Source: a virus
Strand: one strand, 5' to 3'
Length of the DNA: 30,647 nucleotides
Virus record (IMG/VR): IMGVR_UViG_3300048065_000444
Coordinates: 1 to 30,647 of that record
Below are positions 13,852 to 22,136 of the stretch, piece after piece. Under the pieces are notes generated by a model. The model was not told the DNA's origin. It made no database searches and saw nothing but the letters and a program-made list of their open reading frames with translations. The position numbers and the translations under genes are program-made. Each line of letters begins with the position of its first letter. Position 1 is the first letter of the stretch.

Positions 13852-15045
13852 TTAGGGAGTTTCAAGTGCAGCTTTTGCAGTTGAGAATGTACCATTAACG
13901 AATGCATTTGGCAAATAGTTTGTCAATGCAATACGTTCAGATACACGTACAGTTACGAATCCATCACGTACGTTTGTGCCATCTTCTCTGAAGAATTCAA
14001 CACCAACGTTGTCACGCACCCAAAGTTGAGTACCAACACCGAAGTTTCCACATAGGAAAGTTCCCGCAGTGATTGCAGTATTCACCACAACTGGCACACC
14101 CATAAATGCAGGTTGTAATCCAGCGTAAACCTGATCTTTCAAATAGCTGTTGTTGCTATCTTTCAATAATAGGATTTTGTGGAAATCTGTTGGATGTAGC
14201 ATAATGTAATCCGCATCATAATTGCCCAATGCCAATTGGTTTAGAGCAGCTATAAGAACATCGAATTCATTCGCTGCCTCAACTGATTGATAAAATGCAC
14301 CACCTGAAGTTGTATCAAAATCAGCTGCATCAGTTATGATTCCGCTCAAGTTTGGAGCAGATCCATTTCCTGAAAGGATTTGTGTATCCTCAACTGAAAG
14401 TAGTTTTTCAGGCGCACGAGCAGAAAGATAAGATGTCAATTGTGGAGTATCCGCTAACATTTCCTCACTGATGCGGAAATACGTTGCAATCTTGCGAACG
14501 TTTGCATCAGATGCAGTGAAATCGAAATCAGATTGACCAATGGTCGCTCCTTCAGCTGCGGTTGCAGCACCATTTGAATATCCAGATTCTTTTACAAAAC
14601 GTACAACATCAGATGAAGTTGATCCTTGTGGAATCAAGTTTCTTATGTGAGTTGAACGTGTTGGATCGAATTTGTATCCTGCAACTCTGTCCGCAGGAAT
14701 CACCTCACCAGTGAAATCGGATGCGATAGTCATATCCGCCTTCACCTCAAATGATGCAGATCTTGCGTTTCCTTTTGCGATTGCTTCAATAGCACCATCA
14801 TTGATGGCATTTGTTAAAGCACCTTTGAAAGATACGTTGTTGCTAACTTCAAACGATTTTTTGTTTGCAACTTCCATTGCATCCATACGCTCGTTGAATT
14901 GTGTTGTTAGGTTGCTGATTTCGCTTTTTAGCATTTCATCAGCTTTCCCAGTAGCGGATTCAACCGCTTGTCCTTGCGCCTTTTCAAGTTTGGCATCGAT
15001 TAAATCACCAAGTTGATCAAGTTGCGCTTTTGTATTTTCATTCAT
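13852..15045 (-). CDS. Major capsid protein, HK97 fold
   Basis: This 397-residue protein has the order typical of HK97-like capsid proteins. An N-terminal coiled-coil delta domain (about 1-75, MNENTKAQLDQLGDLIDAKL onwards) acts as scaffold and is normally removed by the prohead protease, probably near residues 95-110. The coat domain follows, with the E-loop region near IPQGSTSSDVVRFVKESGY, then ISEEMLADTPQLTSYLSA, the helix DVLIAALNQL, and MLHPTDFHKILLLKDSNNSYL. It ends with the P-domain strands FFREDGTNVRDGFVTVRVSERIALTNYLP. It lies 21 bases after the protease gene and is followed by a strong terminator, as expected for a very highly expressed gene. Confidence 0.95.
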   Translation of the reverse strand: MNENTKAQLDQLGDLIDAKLEKAQGQAVESATGKADEMLKSEISNLTTQFNERMDAMEVANKKSFEVSNNVSFKGALTNAINDGAIEAIAKGNARSASFEVKADMTIASDFTGEVIPADRVAGYKFDPTRSTHIRNLIPQGSTSSDVVRFVKESGYSNGAATAAEGATIGQSDFDFTASDANVRKIATYFRISEEMLADTPQLTSYLSARAPEKLLSVEDTQILSGNGSAPNLSGIITDAADFDTTSGGAFYQSVEAANEFDVLIAALNQLALGNYDADYIMLHPTDFHKILLLKDSNNSYLKDQVYAGLQPAFMGVPVVVNTAITAGTFLCGNFGVGTQLWVRDNVGVEFFREDGTNVRDGFVTVRVSERIALTNYLPNAFVNGTFSTAKAALETP

Positions 15046-15066
15046 TTTTGAAAATTTTAAAGGTTG

Positions 15067-15741
15067 TTAATTAAATTTATTTGATAAGTATGCGAACACA
15101 TCAACATCATTCGTTTCTTTCGGCAAAGTGACTTCATCAGTCGGCTTTGTGAAATCAATGAAAAGCGATTTCAGTTTTAGCAGTTCAGATTCAATTGCGT
15201 ATCCCATATCATCGGAAATATTACCCTTGCGGATAAGTTTTGCCAATGCATCGAAACGCTTGAATTCGTTTTCAATATCCACTTTTCCTTTCACATCAAG
15301 GATCTTTGCTTGATCATTGGCTGCCAAAGTAACTGCGGATATTTCATAAAGTTTGACTTCCGTAATTTCACGATAATCATCCTTCATTTGTTTTTGTATT
15401 GGCAAAATGCCAACTGAATTTTCAGTGACAATTCCCGCTTTCATAAGTTCAAGCGCATCATTGCCAAGTGTTGTTTTTGGTATTTCGGCAACAAACATCA
15501 ATCCTTTGTCATCCTCATACATTTCTTTTATTTTTCCAATGGGTTTATCCATTTTGTGTTGCCATAAGTAACGCACACGCTCACCATTTTCCTGAATGGT
15601 TTTTTGATACGCTCCTTTTGCAATCACATCCCCATCGGAATCCTTATTGCCAAAATAAGATCCGTATCCTTTAACGATTCCCATTTTTTCATCGATGTCA
15701 GCAATTTCACCCATTGGTGAAGCTTTATAAATCATTGCCAT
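15067..15741 (-). CDS. Prohead protease, HK97 type
   Basis: The 224-residue protein fits the HK97-type prohead protease (peptidase U35, herpesvirus-like fold). It shows GYGSYFGNKDSDGDVIAKGAY, the catalytic His in RYLWQHKMDKPIGK, the catalytic Ser in VTENSVG, and YEISAVTLAANDQA. It matures the capsid by cutting delta domains. A promoter-like site (15759-15785) lies just upstream and may boost expression of protease and capsid. Confidence 0.93.
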   Translation of the reverse strand: MAMIYKASPMGEIADIDEKMGIVKGYGSYFGNKDSDGDVIAKGAYQKTIQENGERVRYLWQHKMDKPIGKIKEMYEDDKGLMFVAEIPKTTLGNDALELMKAGIVTENSVGILPIQKQMKDDYREITEVKLYEISAVTLAANDQAKILDVKGKVDIENEFKRFDALAKLIRKGNISDDMGYAIESELLKLKSLFIDFTKPTDEVTLPKETNDVDVFAYLSNKFN

Positions 15742-15758
15742 ATTAAGTCAATTTTGTA

Positions 15759-15785
15759 CAAATATAGTTATTATTCATCATTCAA
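15759..15785 (-). promoter_or_regulatory. Bacteroidota-type promoter before protease/capsid genes
   Basis: The minus strand has TTG at 15783-15785, a 16-base spacer and TATATTTG at 15759-15766, the same arrangement as the tail-tube promoter at 5985-6012. It straddles the end of the MuF-like gene and lies 17 bases before the protease start. Confidence 0.6.
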
Positions 15786-16670
15786 GATTTGTTGTACCGC
15801 AGCACCGCTCAAACCAAATCCAATACTTTCAAACTCACCAATTGCTTGTGCCTCATCCATTGGGAATGGAAACACGCTGCATCTACAATTCACAACATTT
15901 CCCGCTGATGCACCCAATGATGAATCCGCAGGATGTCGCATTTGTTGCCCTTGAACGCTGAATGTTTCCTCAAATTTTACTTGCACACCATTCATCACAA
16001 CGTGATCAAAATCATTTGGAGGAATGGAGCGTGTCCGCCCATCATTGCCCGAAACCCATTCTTTCATCATTTGTTGTGCGGGAAATATAGTTGTTGCGGA
16101 TTGCAATGTGCCATAATTAGCAGCATTGGTTGTTTCAGTACGCACCAATCGGAGTGCTTGATTCCTTGAATATAGATTTGTTTGGCGCAATATCACATTA
16201 CGCTTTTGCCTTGCTCCGAGTGCTGCAAATGCAGAATCTTGCATATTGGCACGTAATATCCGCTGCATTGTTTTCTTTGCAGTTCCTTGCACAAGTACAA
16301 TCTTTGCACCTGCATTTTGTTGAGCGTATTGTCCGAATAGGTTTTGCCATTCCGATTGAAATTGATTTGGGTTAATTCCTTTTTTTAAAAAACGATCAAA
16401 GTTCCTTGCATACCAATTGGCAAACCTCATTCCAGTTTGCACATAAAGTTGCTGATATATTTTTTTGAAACCCTCCGCTTTGAATATCCCTTGCACATCA
16501 ATTGTGCCTTGTTGCAGAAAAGCATCAACACCCTTTTCATATTCCGATTGATAAAACCTTTGCACCGATCCGATGATTGCCTTTTCCGCTTTGCGCATTT
16601 CGTTTTCAAATGCACCTTGCCAATTGGCTTTCACTTGTTTTGAAAGGATGCCATTCTTTTGTGTTGGCAT
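15771..16670 (-). CDS. MuF-like minor head / morphogenesis protein
   Basis: The 299-residue protein matches the Mu F / SPP1 gp7 family. It has long N-terminal helices and then the family core RLVRTETTNAANYGTL at about residues 175-190, followed by KEWVSGNDGRTR and MNGVQVKFEETF. The sequence MRHPADSSLGASAGNVVNCRCSV carries the conserved N-C-R-C end of the domain. It is a minor capsid protein bound to the portal during head assembly. The start codon lies 2 bases past the upstream gene's stop. No toxin or ADP-ribosyltransferase domain is attached. Confidence 0.92.
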   Translation of the reverse strand: MPTQKNGILSKQVKANWQGAFENEMRKAEKAIIGSVQRFYQSEYEKGVDAFLQQGTIDVQGIFKAEGFKKIYQQLYVQTGMRFANWYARNFDRFLKKGINPNQFQSEWQNLFGQYAQQNAGAKIVLVQGTAKKTMQRILRANMQDSAFAALGARQKRNVILRQTNLYSRNQALRLVRTETTNAANYGTLQSATTIFPAQQMMKEWVSGNDGRTRSIPPNDFDHVVMNGVQVKFEETFSVQGQQMRHPADSSLGASAGNVVNCRCSVFPFPMDEAQAIGEFESIGFGLSGAAVQQILNDE

Positions 16671-16672
16671 TA

Positions 16673-17002
16673 CTATCTTATTGAGTTAATTGTTTTTTGT
16701 ATTTCATTCAAATCAACTTCCAACTTGAATGACAAATCCGCACTCCATTGCCTCACTGGTTTGTTGCCATTATATATCACAACAATTGGAACGGTTTGAA
16801 TTTCTTTTTTAAGCGATTGAGGTTGATCCTCAAGCCAAGCAAATTGAACTTTGCAACCAATCAAATTTTTAAGATTGATGTTGTTTTGTTTATTCCACTT
16901 TGCATTGATTTGCATAACTGTAATACTTTTATTTTCAACTGGATTTGGATTCACGCTTGATGGTGAAAACAACAAAGCCAATATCAAAATAAAAGTTCTC
17001 AT
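16673..17002 (-). CDS. Thioredoxin-fold protein with signal peptide, no CxxC
   Basis: The 109-residue protein begins with a hydrophobic signal-like segment (MRTFILILALLFSPSSVNPN). It then shows the thioredoxin-like strand/helix order, with ITVMQINAKWNKQNN where WCxxC would be, and a cis-Pro-like TVPIVVIYNG, followed by VRQWSADLSF. The redox CxxC is absent: only one Cys remains, in NLIGCKVQFAW. It could therefore be a structural or substrate-binding thioredoxin-like domain in the envelope. It lies between the membrane coiled-coil gene and the MuF gene in the packaging block, 1 and 2 bases from its neighbours. Fold assignment is by eye. Confidence 0.6.
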   Translation of the reverse strand: MRTFILILALLFSPSSVNPNPVENKSITVMQINAKWNKQNNINLKNLIGCKVQFAWLEDQPQSLKKEIQTVPIVVIYNGNKPVRQWSADLSFKLEVDLNEIQKTINSIR

Positions 17003-17003
17003 T

Positions 17004-17282
17004 TTAATTTGTTTTCAATTCGTACAATCTTGCTTCAATGGTTTCAAGTTTTTCAAAATTCTTTTCAATGAGTTGTCGGTTGCTCATTATTTCGCTGCGG
17101 ATGGCATTATCTTTCAAATCATATTCAGCACGTGAAATCACTGGAGCGGGTTGTTCCATCGCTTCTTTGACTTGTGCTTTTAAATCAAAGTAAAATGCAG
17201 TTGCAGTGAATAATGAAACCGCCAATGCAATGATTGTTTCAATTGACAATGTGAATTTCGTTTGTTTAGATATTTCAGTCAT
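17004..17282 (-). CDS. Single-pass membrane protein with C-terminal coiled coil
   Basis: The 92-residue protein has a short N-terminus, one transmembrane helix (about 13-33, IETIIALAVSLFTATAFYF) and a long charged helix with heptad-like spacing (about 50-90, DNAIRSEIMSNRQLIEKNFE onwards). A spanin-like or scaffold-like role is possible, but it sits in the packaging genes rather than the lysis genes, so neither can be assigned. It overlaps nothing and follows the Lys-rich gene by 2 bases. Confidence 0.65.
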   Translation of the reverse strand: MTEISKQTKFTLSIETIIALAVSLFTATAFYFDLKAQVKEAMEQPAPVISRAEYDLKDNAIRSEIMSNRQLIEKNFEKLETIEARLYELKTN

Positions 17283-17284
17283 TA

Positions 17285-17419
17285 CTATCTTTTTTTACCT
17301 TGACCACGTTTCTTTTTTTTGTACCCTTTTTGCCCTTTGGATGCGTTCTTTGAATGCACTCCTTTGCGTTTCTTTTTTGGTTTTTCAATAACCAATTCAA
17401 TCATTCTCAATTTAGCCAT
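17285..17419 (-). CDS. 44-residue Lys/Arg-rich basic protein
   Basis: The frame starts MAKLRMIELVIEKPKKKRKG and continues VHSKNASKGQKGYKKKKRGQ to GKKR and TAG. About 40 percent of residues are Lys or Arg. It starts inside the last codons of the portal gene (8-base overlap) and is followed 2 bases later by the membrane protein gene, so translation is likely coupled. The charge suggests binding to DNA or RNA, for example as a packaged or portal-associated peptide. Small basic proteins of this style beside the portal are something I associate with Bacteroidota phages, which I cannot verify here. Confidence 0.65.
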   Translation of the reverse strand: MAKLRMIELVIEKPKKKRKGVHSKNASKGQKGYKKKKRGQGKKR

Positions 17420-19640
17420 TGCGTAACTCCTCCATTTTTTTGATTGCCCAATCTACACCCGCAGTGCCACCCCATAAGTTCCAAGCAACGAATCCACGAT
17501 CTTTCCACGGTTCATCCTTGTACTCATCAGCAATGGTTGCATTGTCACGATGCCTGTTGAATTGTGCCATCCTTGAAATCACATCCACACTGATCGGTTT
17601 TCTCGCTGCCAACATCGATGCTCTGCGCCAACCGATTTCAGTGCCTCCCTTAACTTCATCACGCCCATACTTTTCCCGCCACTCAATCATTCGCTTTGCG
17701 TTGTTGGTTGCGGTTTGAGGATAATCATCATACATTTCCGCTTTGCTTTCCTCCTTGCTTGATAGCGGATGCCCTTCGGGAAATAAATCCGTATCGTGTT
17801 TGCCTGATTTGAAACGCTCATTGCGCATTGCATAAAGGAATGAATTCACTCTTGCGTATGCCCATTGATCGGATGATGTTACTGATGGGCGCACTGATGA
17901 TGGATTTGTATTGTAAGCACCAACACCACGCTCAAACACTTTCACAAGCATTCCAAGTGTGACACGCTTTTTTGGATTATCACCATATTCCTCGTTGTGT
18001 TCATCAACTTTTTTTTGCAATCCCTTTTCCACTGCATCGGAAACATCCTTTTGTTCCTCTATTGATGCAATGGCATCCTCATATTCCTGATGCGTTGCAA
18101 ATGGCATATATACAACCTCACCATCAAATTCGTGTTCGTGGTATCCATCACCACCCAATTCATTGGCACGTGCAATGGCTTCATCAATAGTTGTGTACAC
18201 ATCCGCCATTCCCTGCACCTCCGCTTTCACTTCGATATTCCAAAGTGCCTGTTTGATTAGTTGCTTTTCCTCCTCAATATCAATTTCATCAATCGGATCT
18301 GGAATTGGCATTTCGTTTGTTTCAATTGGCAAAAGGTTTGCAGGAATGTAATAATTATCAAGCGCATAGTTTTCCTCATCAACACCATAATTCATCACCC
18401 TTCTTTTTTCGTTTGGAGTTACCCACCACGCTTTTGAAAGTTGATCAACAACCTTTTCATTTTCCTCTTGCAATTCTGGTATTGCGGAATAATCAAAATC
18501 AATGAATAATTTATCACCATACATTGGTGCTAACCATCGATTCAATTCATCACGTATCTTGTTGAGTTCAGGAATAACCGCATTTTGATACAATGCTTTT
18601 TTTGCCTCCTTCATATTGTTGTAGGTTGCAGATTCCGTATTGTTCAACAATTGTACTGGTACTGAATAGATGTTGCACAAATCCTTGATGGATGCATTGT
18701 ATTGCTCAATGAGTGAAACATCCGCAGCATTCAATCCAAAGTTCACCCACGATAATTTTTTAGGAGTGATAATAACATCCCCTGCATTATCAGCACCTTG
18801 AAAGTTTTTGCGGAACTTATCTTTCAATTGTTGCGCTTGAACTTCATTCAAATCCCCTTCATCACTTGTAAGGATACCACGTGCAGTTTGATTTTGTAAG
18901 TATTTCACACCTGTTTGCACCGCTTCATTGTTGGTTGTTAGGGAACGCAATCCCGCCCTCAATGGTGATTGGCCATACAAATGCGATCCCGTTCCATCAT
19001 AGTAAGGATTGAAATCCTTGATGTGGCATATATCCTCCGCAGGGATATCATAAGCACCTTGATATTCAATGCGATATTTTTGCACTGGTTGCATAATGCC
19101 TCCAGAAACGATTTCCATAATTTGTGACGGCATCACATAAAGTTCTTTGTATTTGCCCTTGTTCATTCCCGTTTCAGGTGCAATGCCATAAATATATCTG
19201 TTACCTGTTAGTTTACCAAAGGCAATGAGTTCACTGATCCAACTTGAATATGATTGCGCTGCATTTGGTCGCTCCAATAGCTGATGAAGTTCAGTGCCTT
19301 CCAATTCAACCATTGCATTTTTGCGAATGAGATTTGCTTTCAATAGCGATTGCGCATCGACTGATCCGCTTGTGAGCGACTTATATCGCTTCACTTCGTT
19401 TTCGTTTACCTTTTCATATATCTGAAATGGAATTGTTGTTGCAGCATTTGTGATGAGGTTTACAAGCGAATAGATAGTTGCATTCCTGCGATATCCATCC
19501 CGAATGTAAGTATCATCATTTTCGGGATTCCAAACAATGGATTCACCCAAAAATTGATAAATTGCTTTGTTATATTCCGCTGCGGTTTGTTGTGCGTTTT
19601 TGGTAATAAGATTCCTAAATCGATCCAGTACTGATGCCAT
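17412..19640 (-). CDS. Portal protein, HK97 type, with ~310-residue C-terminal extension
   Basis: The ATG at 19640 is preferred over the TTG three bases upstream, giving 742 residues. Residues about 1-430 are an HK97-type portal: YSLVNLITNAATTIPFQIYE, SYSSWISELIAFGKLTGNRY, the YGQSPLRAGLRSL segment, YGDKLFIDFDYSAIPELQEE and the helix TPNEKRRVMNYG. Portals in this family usually end soon after, near 400-450 residues. Here three further segments follow: a small GDGYHEHEFDGEVVYMPFATH unit (about 500-525), a block with RGVGAYNTNPSSVRP and WAYARVNSFLYAMRNERFK (about 570-625), and a terminal block with RRASMLAARKPISVD, FNRHRDNA and PWKDRGFVAWNLWGG (about 675-735). I associate such blocks with tails of various phage structural proteins; their role is unknown. 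It forms the packaging vertex. Confidence 0.88.
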   Translation of the reverse strand: MASVLDRFRNLITKNAQQTAAEYNKAIYQFLGESIVWNPENDDTYIRDGYRRNATIYSLVNLITNAATTIPFQIYEKVNENEVKRYKSLTSGSVDAQSLLKANLIRKNAMVELEGTELHQLLERPNAAQSYSSWISELIAFGKLTGNRYIYGIAPETGMNKGKYKELYVMPSQIMEIVSGGIMQPVQKYRIEYQGAYDIPAEDICHIKDFNPYYDGTGSHLYGQSPLRAGLRSLTTNNEAVQTGVKYLQNQTARGILTSDEGDLNEVQAQQLKDKFRKNFQGADNAGDVIITPKKLSWVNFGLNAADVSLIEQYNASIKDLCNIYSVPVQLLNNTESATYNNMKEAKKALYQNAVIPELNKIRDELNRWLAPMYGDKLFIDFDYSAIPELQEENEKVVDQLSKAWWVTPNEKRRVMNYGVDEENYALDNYYIPANLLPIETNEMPIPDPIDEIDIEEEKQLIKQALWNIEVKAEVQGMADVYTTIDEAIARANELGGDGYHEHEFDGEVVYMPFATHQEYEDAIASIEEQKDVSDAVEKGLQKKVDEHNEEYGDNPKKRVTLGMLVKVFERGVGAYNTNPSSVRPSVTSSDQWAYARVNSFLYAMRNERFKSGKHDTDLFPEGHPLSSKEESKAEMYDDYPQTATNNAKRMIEWREKYGRDEVKGGTEIGWRRASMLAARKPISVDVISRMAQFNRHRDNATIADEYKDEPWKDRGFVAWNLWGGTAGVDWAIKKMEELRNG

Positions 19641-19670
19641 CAATCAAAATTTTATCCAAAAATACAAATT

Positions 19671-20849
19671 TTAAATCACAAAGAAATCATTGCGATTTTT
19701 ATAACGTGAATACGTTGCGTATCTTAATGCATCCATAAGGTGATTGTACTTATCAATTGGCTTGTTGATGATTGTGCCATCCTTTAATTCCTCCCAAAAA
19801 TACATCTGTTGCTCCTTTTGCAGATTCTTTGATTCGCTTGAAACAATCACATCAAACTCCTTGATCAAACTTATTCCCGCATTGATTGATCCTGCGCCTT
19901 TGATTGCTGACTTTGCCAACACATCCATTTGGCGCAATTCCTCAATTGATTTTGGCTCCGCACTATCGCAATACATCAGCATTTGATTTTTGCCCTCACG
20001 TTTCAAGAATTCAGCAATGTCACGATTTGTCATTCCTTTGGAATACAACAACTCGTGAACATAAAGTTTCTCATTCTTTTTTGCCACCAAAAGGATCGCA
20101 GTTTGGTCGTTGGAAAATCCGAAGTCACATCCCAGATGCCAATCCAATTCGGGAAACTCCTTGAGCGGAATATATTCCCAATTTTGAAATATTTGCCTAT
20201 TGGAAAACACCGCACGTTGCCCTTCACCATACACCCTCCAATAATCGGGATCACGATCCTTGATGCGCTCAATTTCATTCACCAATTCAGATGGCAAAAA
20301 TTGGTTATCCTTGTAAGTTGTAACCGAAAGGAAACAATCATCACGCTCAATGATTTCATCATATATCCAATGCACTGGATCGGATGGATTGAAGTCAATT
20401 AGTATTTCCTCTGTTGTACGCATATTCAGCTGATTGAAATCCTCCCAATGCAATTCATTGCCCTCATTCAAAAAACAATGCGTTCTTTTGCGCCCTCTTA
20501 TCTTTTGGCTATCATCAACGCTCAAGAATTCAACCAAATGATTTTTGTATTGGAATGTGTTTTCTGATTTGTTGTGATTGCCTTGATAATACAAACCCAA
20601 GTTTTCAAGCAGCAATATGAAGTCACGTTGCACCGATCCTTTCAATGCAGGGAGTGTTTTACGCACAATAGAAATCACCAATGGATCTTTGCGTGTTGTT
20701 AGCAAATAGATGAGGTATTGGCACAAGGCATACGTTTTCCCGCTCCTTGTTCCGCCTTGAAATACTTTGATCCGTTCCTTTGCCTCAATGGCTTGATAAA
20801 ACTGGATGTTGCAATATTCCTTTACTTTTCTTTTTTCGATGGATGCCAT
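19671..20849 (-). CDS. terL: Terminase large subunit
   Basis: The 392-residue protein is a complete packaging ATPase-nuclease. The Walker A motif is GGTRSGKT (about 32-39) and the Walker B region is THCFLNEGNEL (about 122-132). The nuclease domain has the acidic residues in GCDFGF (about 245), MYCDSAEPKS (about 295) and NHLMDALRYA near the end. It belongs to the PBSX/Terminase_3-like group. Its start overlaps the small subunit gene by 28 bases. It cuts and pumps DNA into the prohead together with the small subunit and portal. Confidence 0.95.
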   Translation of the reverse strand: MASIEKRKVKEYCNIQFYQAIEAKERIKVFQGGTRSGKTYALCQYLIYLLTTRKDPLVISIVRKTLPALKGSVQRDFILLLENLGLYYQGNHNKSENTFQYKNHLVEFLSVDDSQKIRGRKRTHCFLNEGNELHWEDFNQLNMRTTEEILIDFNPSDPVHWIYDEIIERDDCFLSVTTYKDNQFLPSELVNEIERIKDRDPDYWRVYGEGQRAVFSNRQIFQNWEYIPLKEFPELDWHLGCDFGFSNDQTAILLVAKKNEKLYVHELLYSKGMTNRDIAEFLKREGKNQMLMYCDSAEPKSIEELRQMDVLAKSAIKGAGSINAGISLIKEFDVIVSSESKNLQKEQQMYFWEELKDGTIINKPIDKYNHLMDALRYATYSRYKNRNDFFVI

Positions 20850-21178
20850 TCAATGATTTTGCTTTCAACTTCACCATCAACCTTGATTTCACTGCGCTCA
20901 ATGTATCCACGCTTTTTGCCTTTGGTTTTCAATAGGAAAATTGTTGCGGTTGTATTGCCATCCTTGATTTGCTTGTGGAGTTGTGATTCCGCAAAGTCAA
21001 GTGTGATATCTTGCAGATCCTCAACCATTTGTTTGTACTTTTCATCTGCCTTTAACCAATTGTAATGCGTTTGCCTATCAATGCCAACTGTTTTACAAGC
21101 GGTTGTTACAACGCAAAGGGATTTTTCCAATGCAGCAATCATTGCTTTTTTTAGTGTCGAATTTTGCTTATTTGCCAT
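20822..21178 (-). CDS. terS: Terminase small subunit
   Basis: The start is placed at ATG 21178 (118 residues, MANKQNSTLKKAMIAALEKS); a longer frame to 21208 would run into the terminator. It has a helix-turn-helix of the terminase small subunit type (SLCVVTTACKTVGIDRQTHYNWLKAD), then a helical oligomerisation region and a C-terminal TIFLLKTKGKKRGYIE motif typical of the family. It recognises the packaging site, which is commonly in or near this gene. Confidence 0.9.
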   Translation of the reverse strand: MANKQNSTLKKAMIAALEKSLCVVTTACKTVGIDRQTHYNWLKADEKYKQMVEDLQDITLDFAESQLHKQIKDGNTTATIFLLKTKGKKRGYIERSEIKVDGEVESKIIEWHPSKKEK

Positions 21179-21182
21179 ATTA

Positions 21183-21207
21183 CAAAAATATAAAAAAAAA
21201 GCCATCA
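21183..21207 (-). promoter_or_regulatory. Possible promoter for the packaging/head operon
   Basis: The minus strand has TATTTTTG at 21183-21190, a match to TAnnTTTG, just after the terminator stem and 4 bases before the small terminase ATG. The upstream TTTG-like bases are only 15 away, so the -33 part is weak. Confidence 0.35.
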
Positions 21208-21218
21208 AATAGATGGCT
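21192..21218 (-). terminator. Rho-independent terminator overlapping methyltransferase stop
   Basis: On the minus strand AGCCATC/GATGGCT form a perfect 7-bp stem with a 5-base loop, followed by nine T. The stem sequence is close to that of the terminator at 21853-21878 on the other side of the methyltransferase gene. Confidence 0.9.
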
Positions 21219-21841
21219 CAACTTTTCAATACTTCAATACATAATTTTTCAGGGATTTTGCTCCTATCATAATTCCCTTTTAATCCTTGCGTTCCCGTTC
21301 TACTGCCACGAGGTGCGGATTCGTGATGGCAATTTTTATTTCCATTATGGCATTCGGGTTTTGGTTGCCAACCATCAGGATTCAAAAGTGAACGGAGGTT
21401 GTTAGTCCAAATATCCGTTGGCTTTGCACGTTTATCACCATAGGTGCAATACCAAACAGTTGCACGAGGTAAACCAATCATGAAGGGTTGTTTCCTTAAT
21501 AATCCACGAGGATTTTCAATGTACCATTTTTTTGGTTTCAATTCCTTTATGATTTCAATTGTTTTCATCACAATCAAATCACTTTTTTTGGCAAAATCTG
21601 AAAGTTCTTTTCCAGTTGGTCGATGATGTGATATTGCTGCAATGGAATAAGTTGTGCAAGGAGGTGATGCCCAAATGATATCAGGTTGAAAAGGAACTTT
21701 GGAAATATCAAAATCCAATATATCAACAACATAATCGATACCATCAAAATCATTGATATCACTACTAAAAACATTGAAACCTAATTTTTCAGATGCTTTT
21801 CCAACACTTCGACTTCCTGCAAATAATTCAAGTACATTCAT
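21218..21841 (-). CDS. DNA (cytosine-5) methyltransferase-like protein, short form
   Basis: The 207-residue protein has the core C5-methyltransferase motifs: motif I as LELFAGSRSVGKASEKLGF (SAM binding), motif IV as IIWASPPCTTYS with the catalytic Cys, motif VI-like KKWYIENPRG, and motif VIII-like CTYGDKRAKPTDIWTN. It ends with SAPRGSRTGTQG. It is shorter than classical enzymes of 300 or more residues, mainly in the target recognition region, so specificity may be short or relaxed. It may protect phage DNA from restriction or mark it for packaging, which is inference. It lies between two terminators with related stems, so it looks like an exchangeable cassette. Confidence 0.85.
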   Translation of the reverse strand: MNVLELFAGSRSVGKASEKLGFNVFSSDINDFDGIDYVVDILDFDISKVPFQPDIIWASPPCTTYSIAAISHHRPTGKELSDFAKKSDLIVMKTIEIIKELKPKKWYIENPRGLLRKQPFMIGLPRATVWYCTYGDKRAKPTDIWTNNLRSLLNPDGWQPKPECHNGNKNCHHESAPRGSRTGTQGLKGNYDRSKIPEKLCIEVLKS

Positions 21842-21852
21842 ATTTTATAGTT

Positions 21853-21878
21853 AAAAAAAGCCACCCGATTGGATGGCT
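21853..21878 (-). terminator. Rho-independent terminator after the 71-residue gene
   Basis: On the minus strand AGCCATCC and GGGTGGCT pair over 8 bp (one G-T) with a 4-base loop, followed by seven T. It ends the one-gene unit that begins at the promoter 22137-22168. Confidence 0.88.
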
Positions 21879-21899
21879 AATGTTTTGAGTTGGTTTTGG

Positions 21900-22115
21900 T
21901 TATGCTAAACACCATCTATTGAATCCATCTGTTAAACTTTTATTTTCAACAAATGTATTGTGCAATTCAATTCTTTCAAGGAAATTAGTTTCCAAACCTC
22001 TTGCATAAAGGTATTTTTTTGTTGCTCCCAAAACTTTATATTTTGTGTTAGGGTTTGCCATATCAACGTATTGAATTGTTTGTCCGAATTTTAAATCTGT
22101 TGCTTGAAGTTTCAT
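21900..22115 (-). CDS. 71-residue protein in single-gene cassette, unknown
   Basis: The ATG at 22115 gives MKLQATDLKFGQTIQYVDMA, followed by beta-rich sequence (TKYKVLGATKKYLYARGLET) and FNRWCLA at the end. The opening FGQTIQYVD...KYKVLG suggests a small beta barrel, but I recognise no family. An upstream TTG frame to 22139 would start inside the promoter and is rejected. It has its own promoter (with the shared 14-base palindrome) and its own terminator, so it is an independent transcription unit between the early and late blocks. A regulatory or anti-host role is possible. Confidence 0.65.
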   Translation of the reverse strand: MKLQATDLKFGQTIQYVDMANPNTKYKVLGATKKYLYARGLETNFLERIELHNTFVENKSLTDGFNRWCLA

Positions 22116-22136
22116 ATCTGTTTGTTTTTGTTGATA

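Noticed and set aside
19983-20402. 139-residue plus-strand frame opposite the large terminase
   Set aside because: The opposite strand encodes the conserved terminase core; no independent support for this frame.
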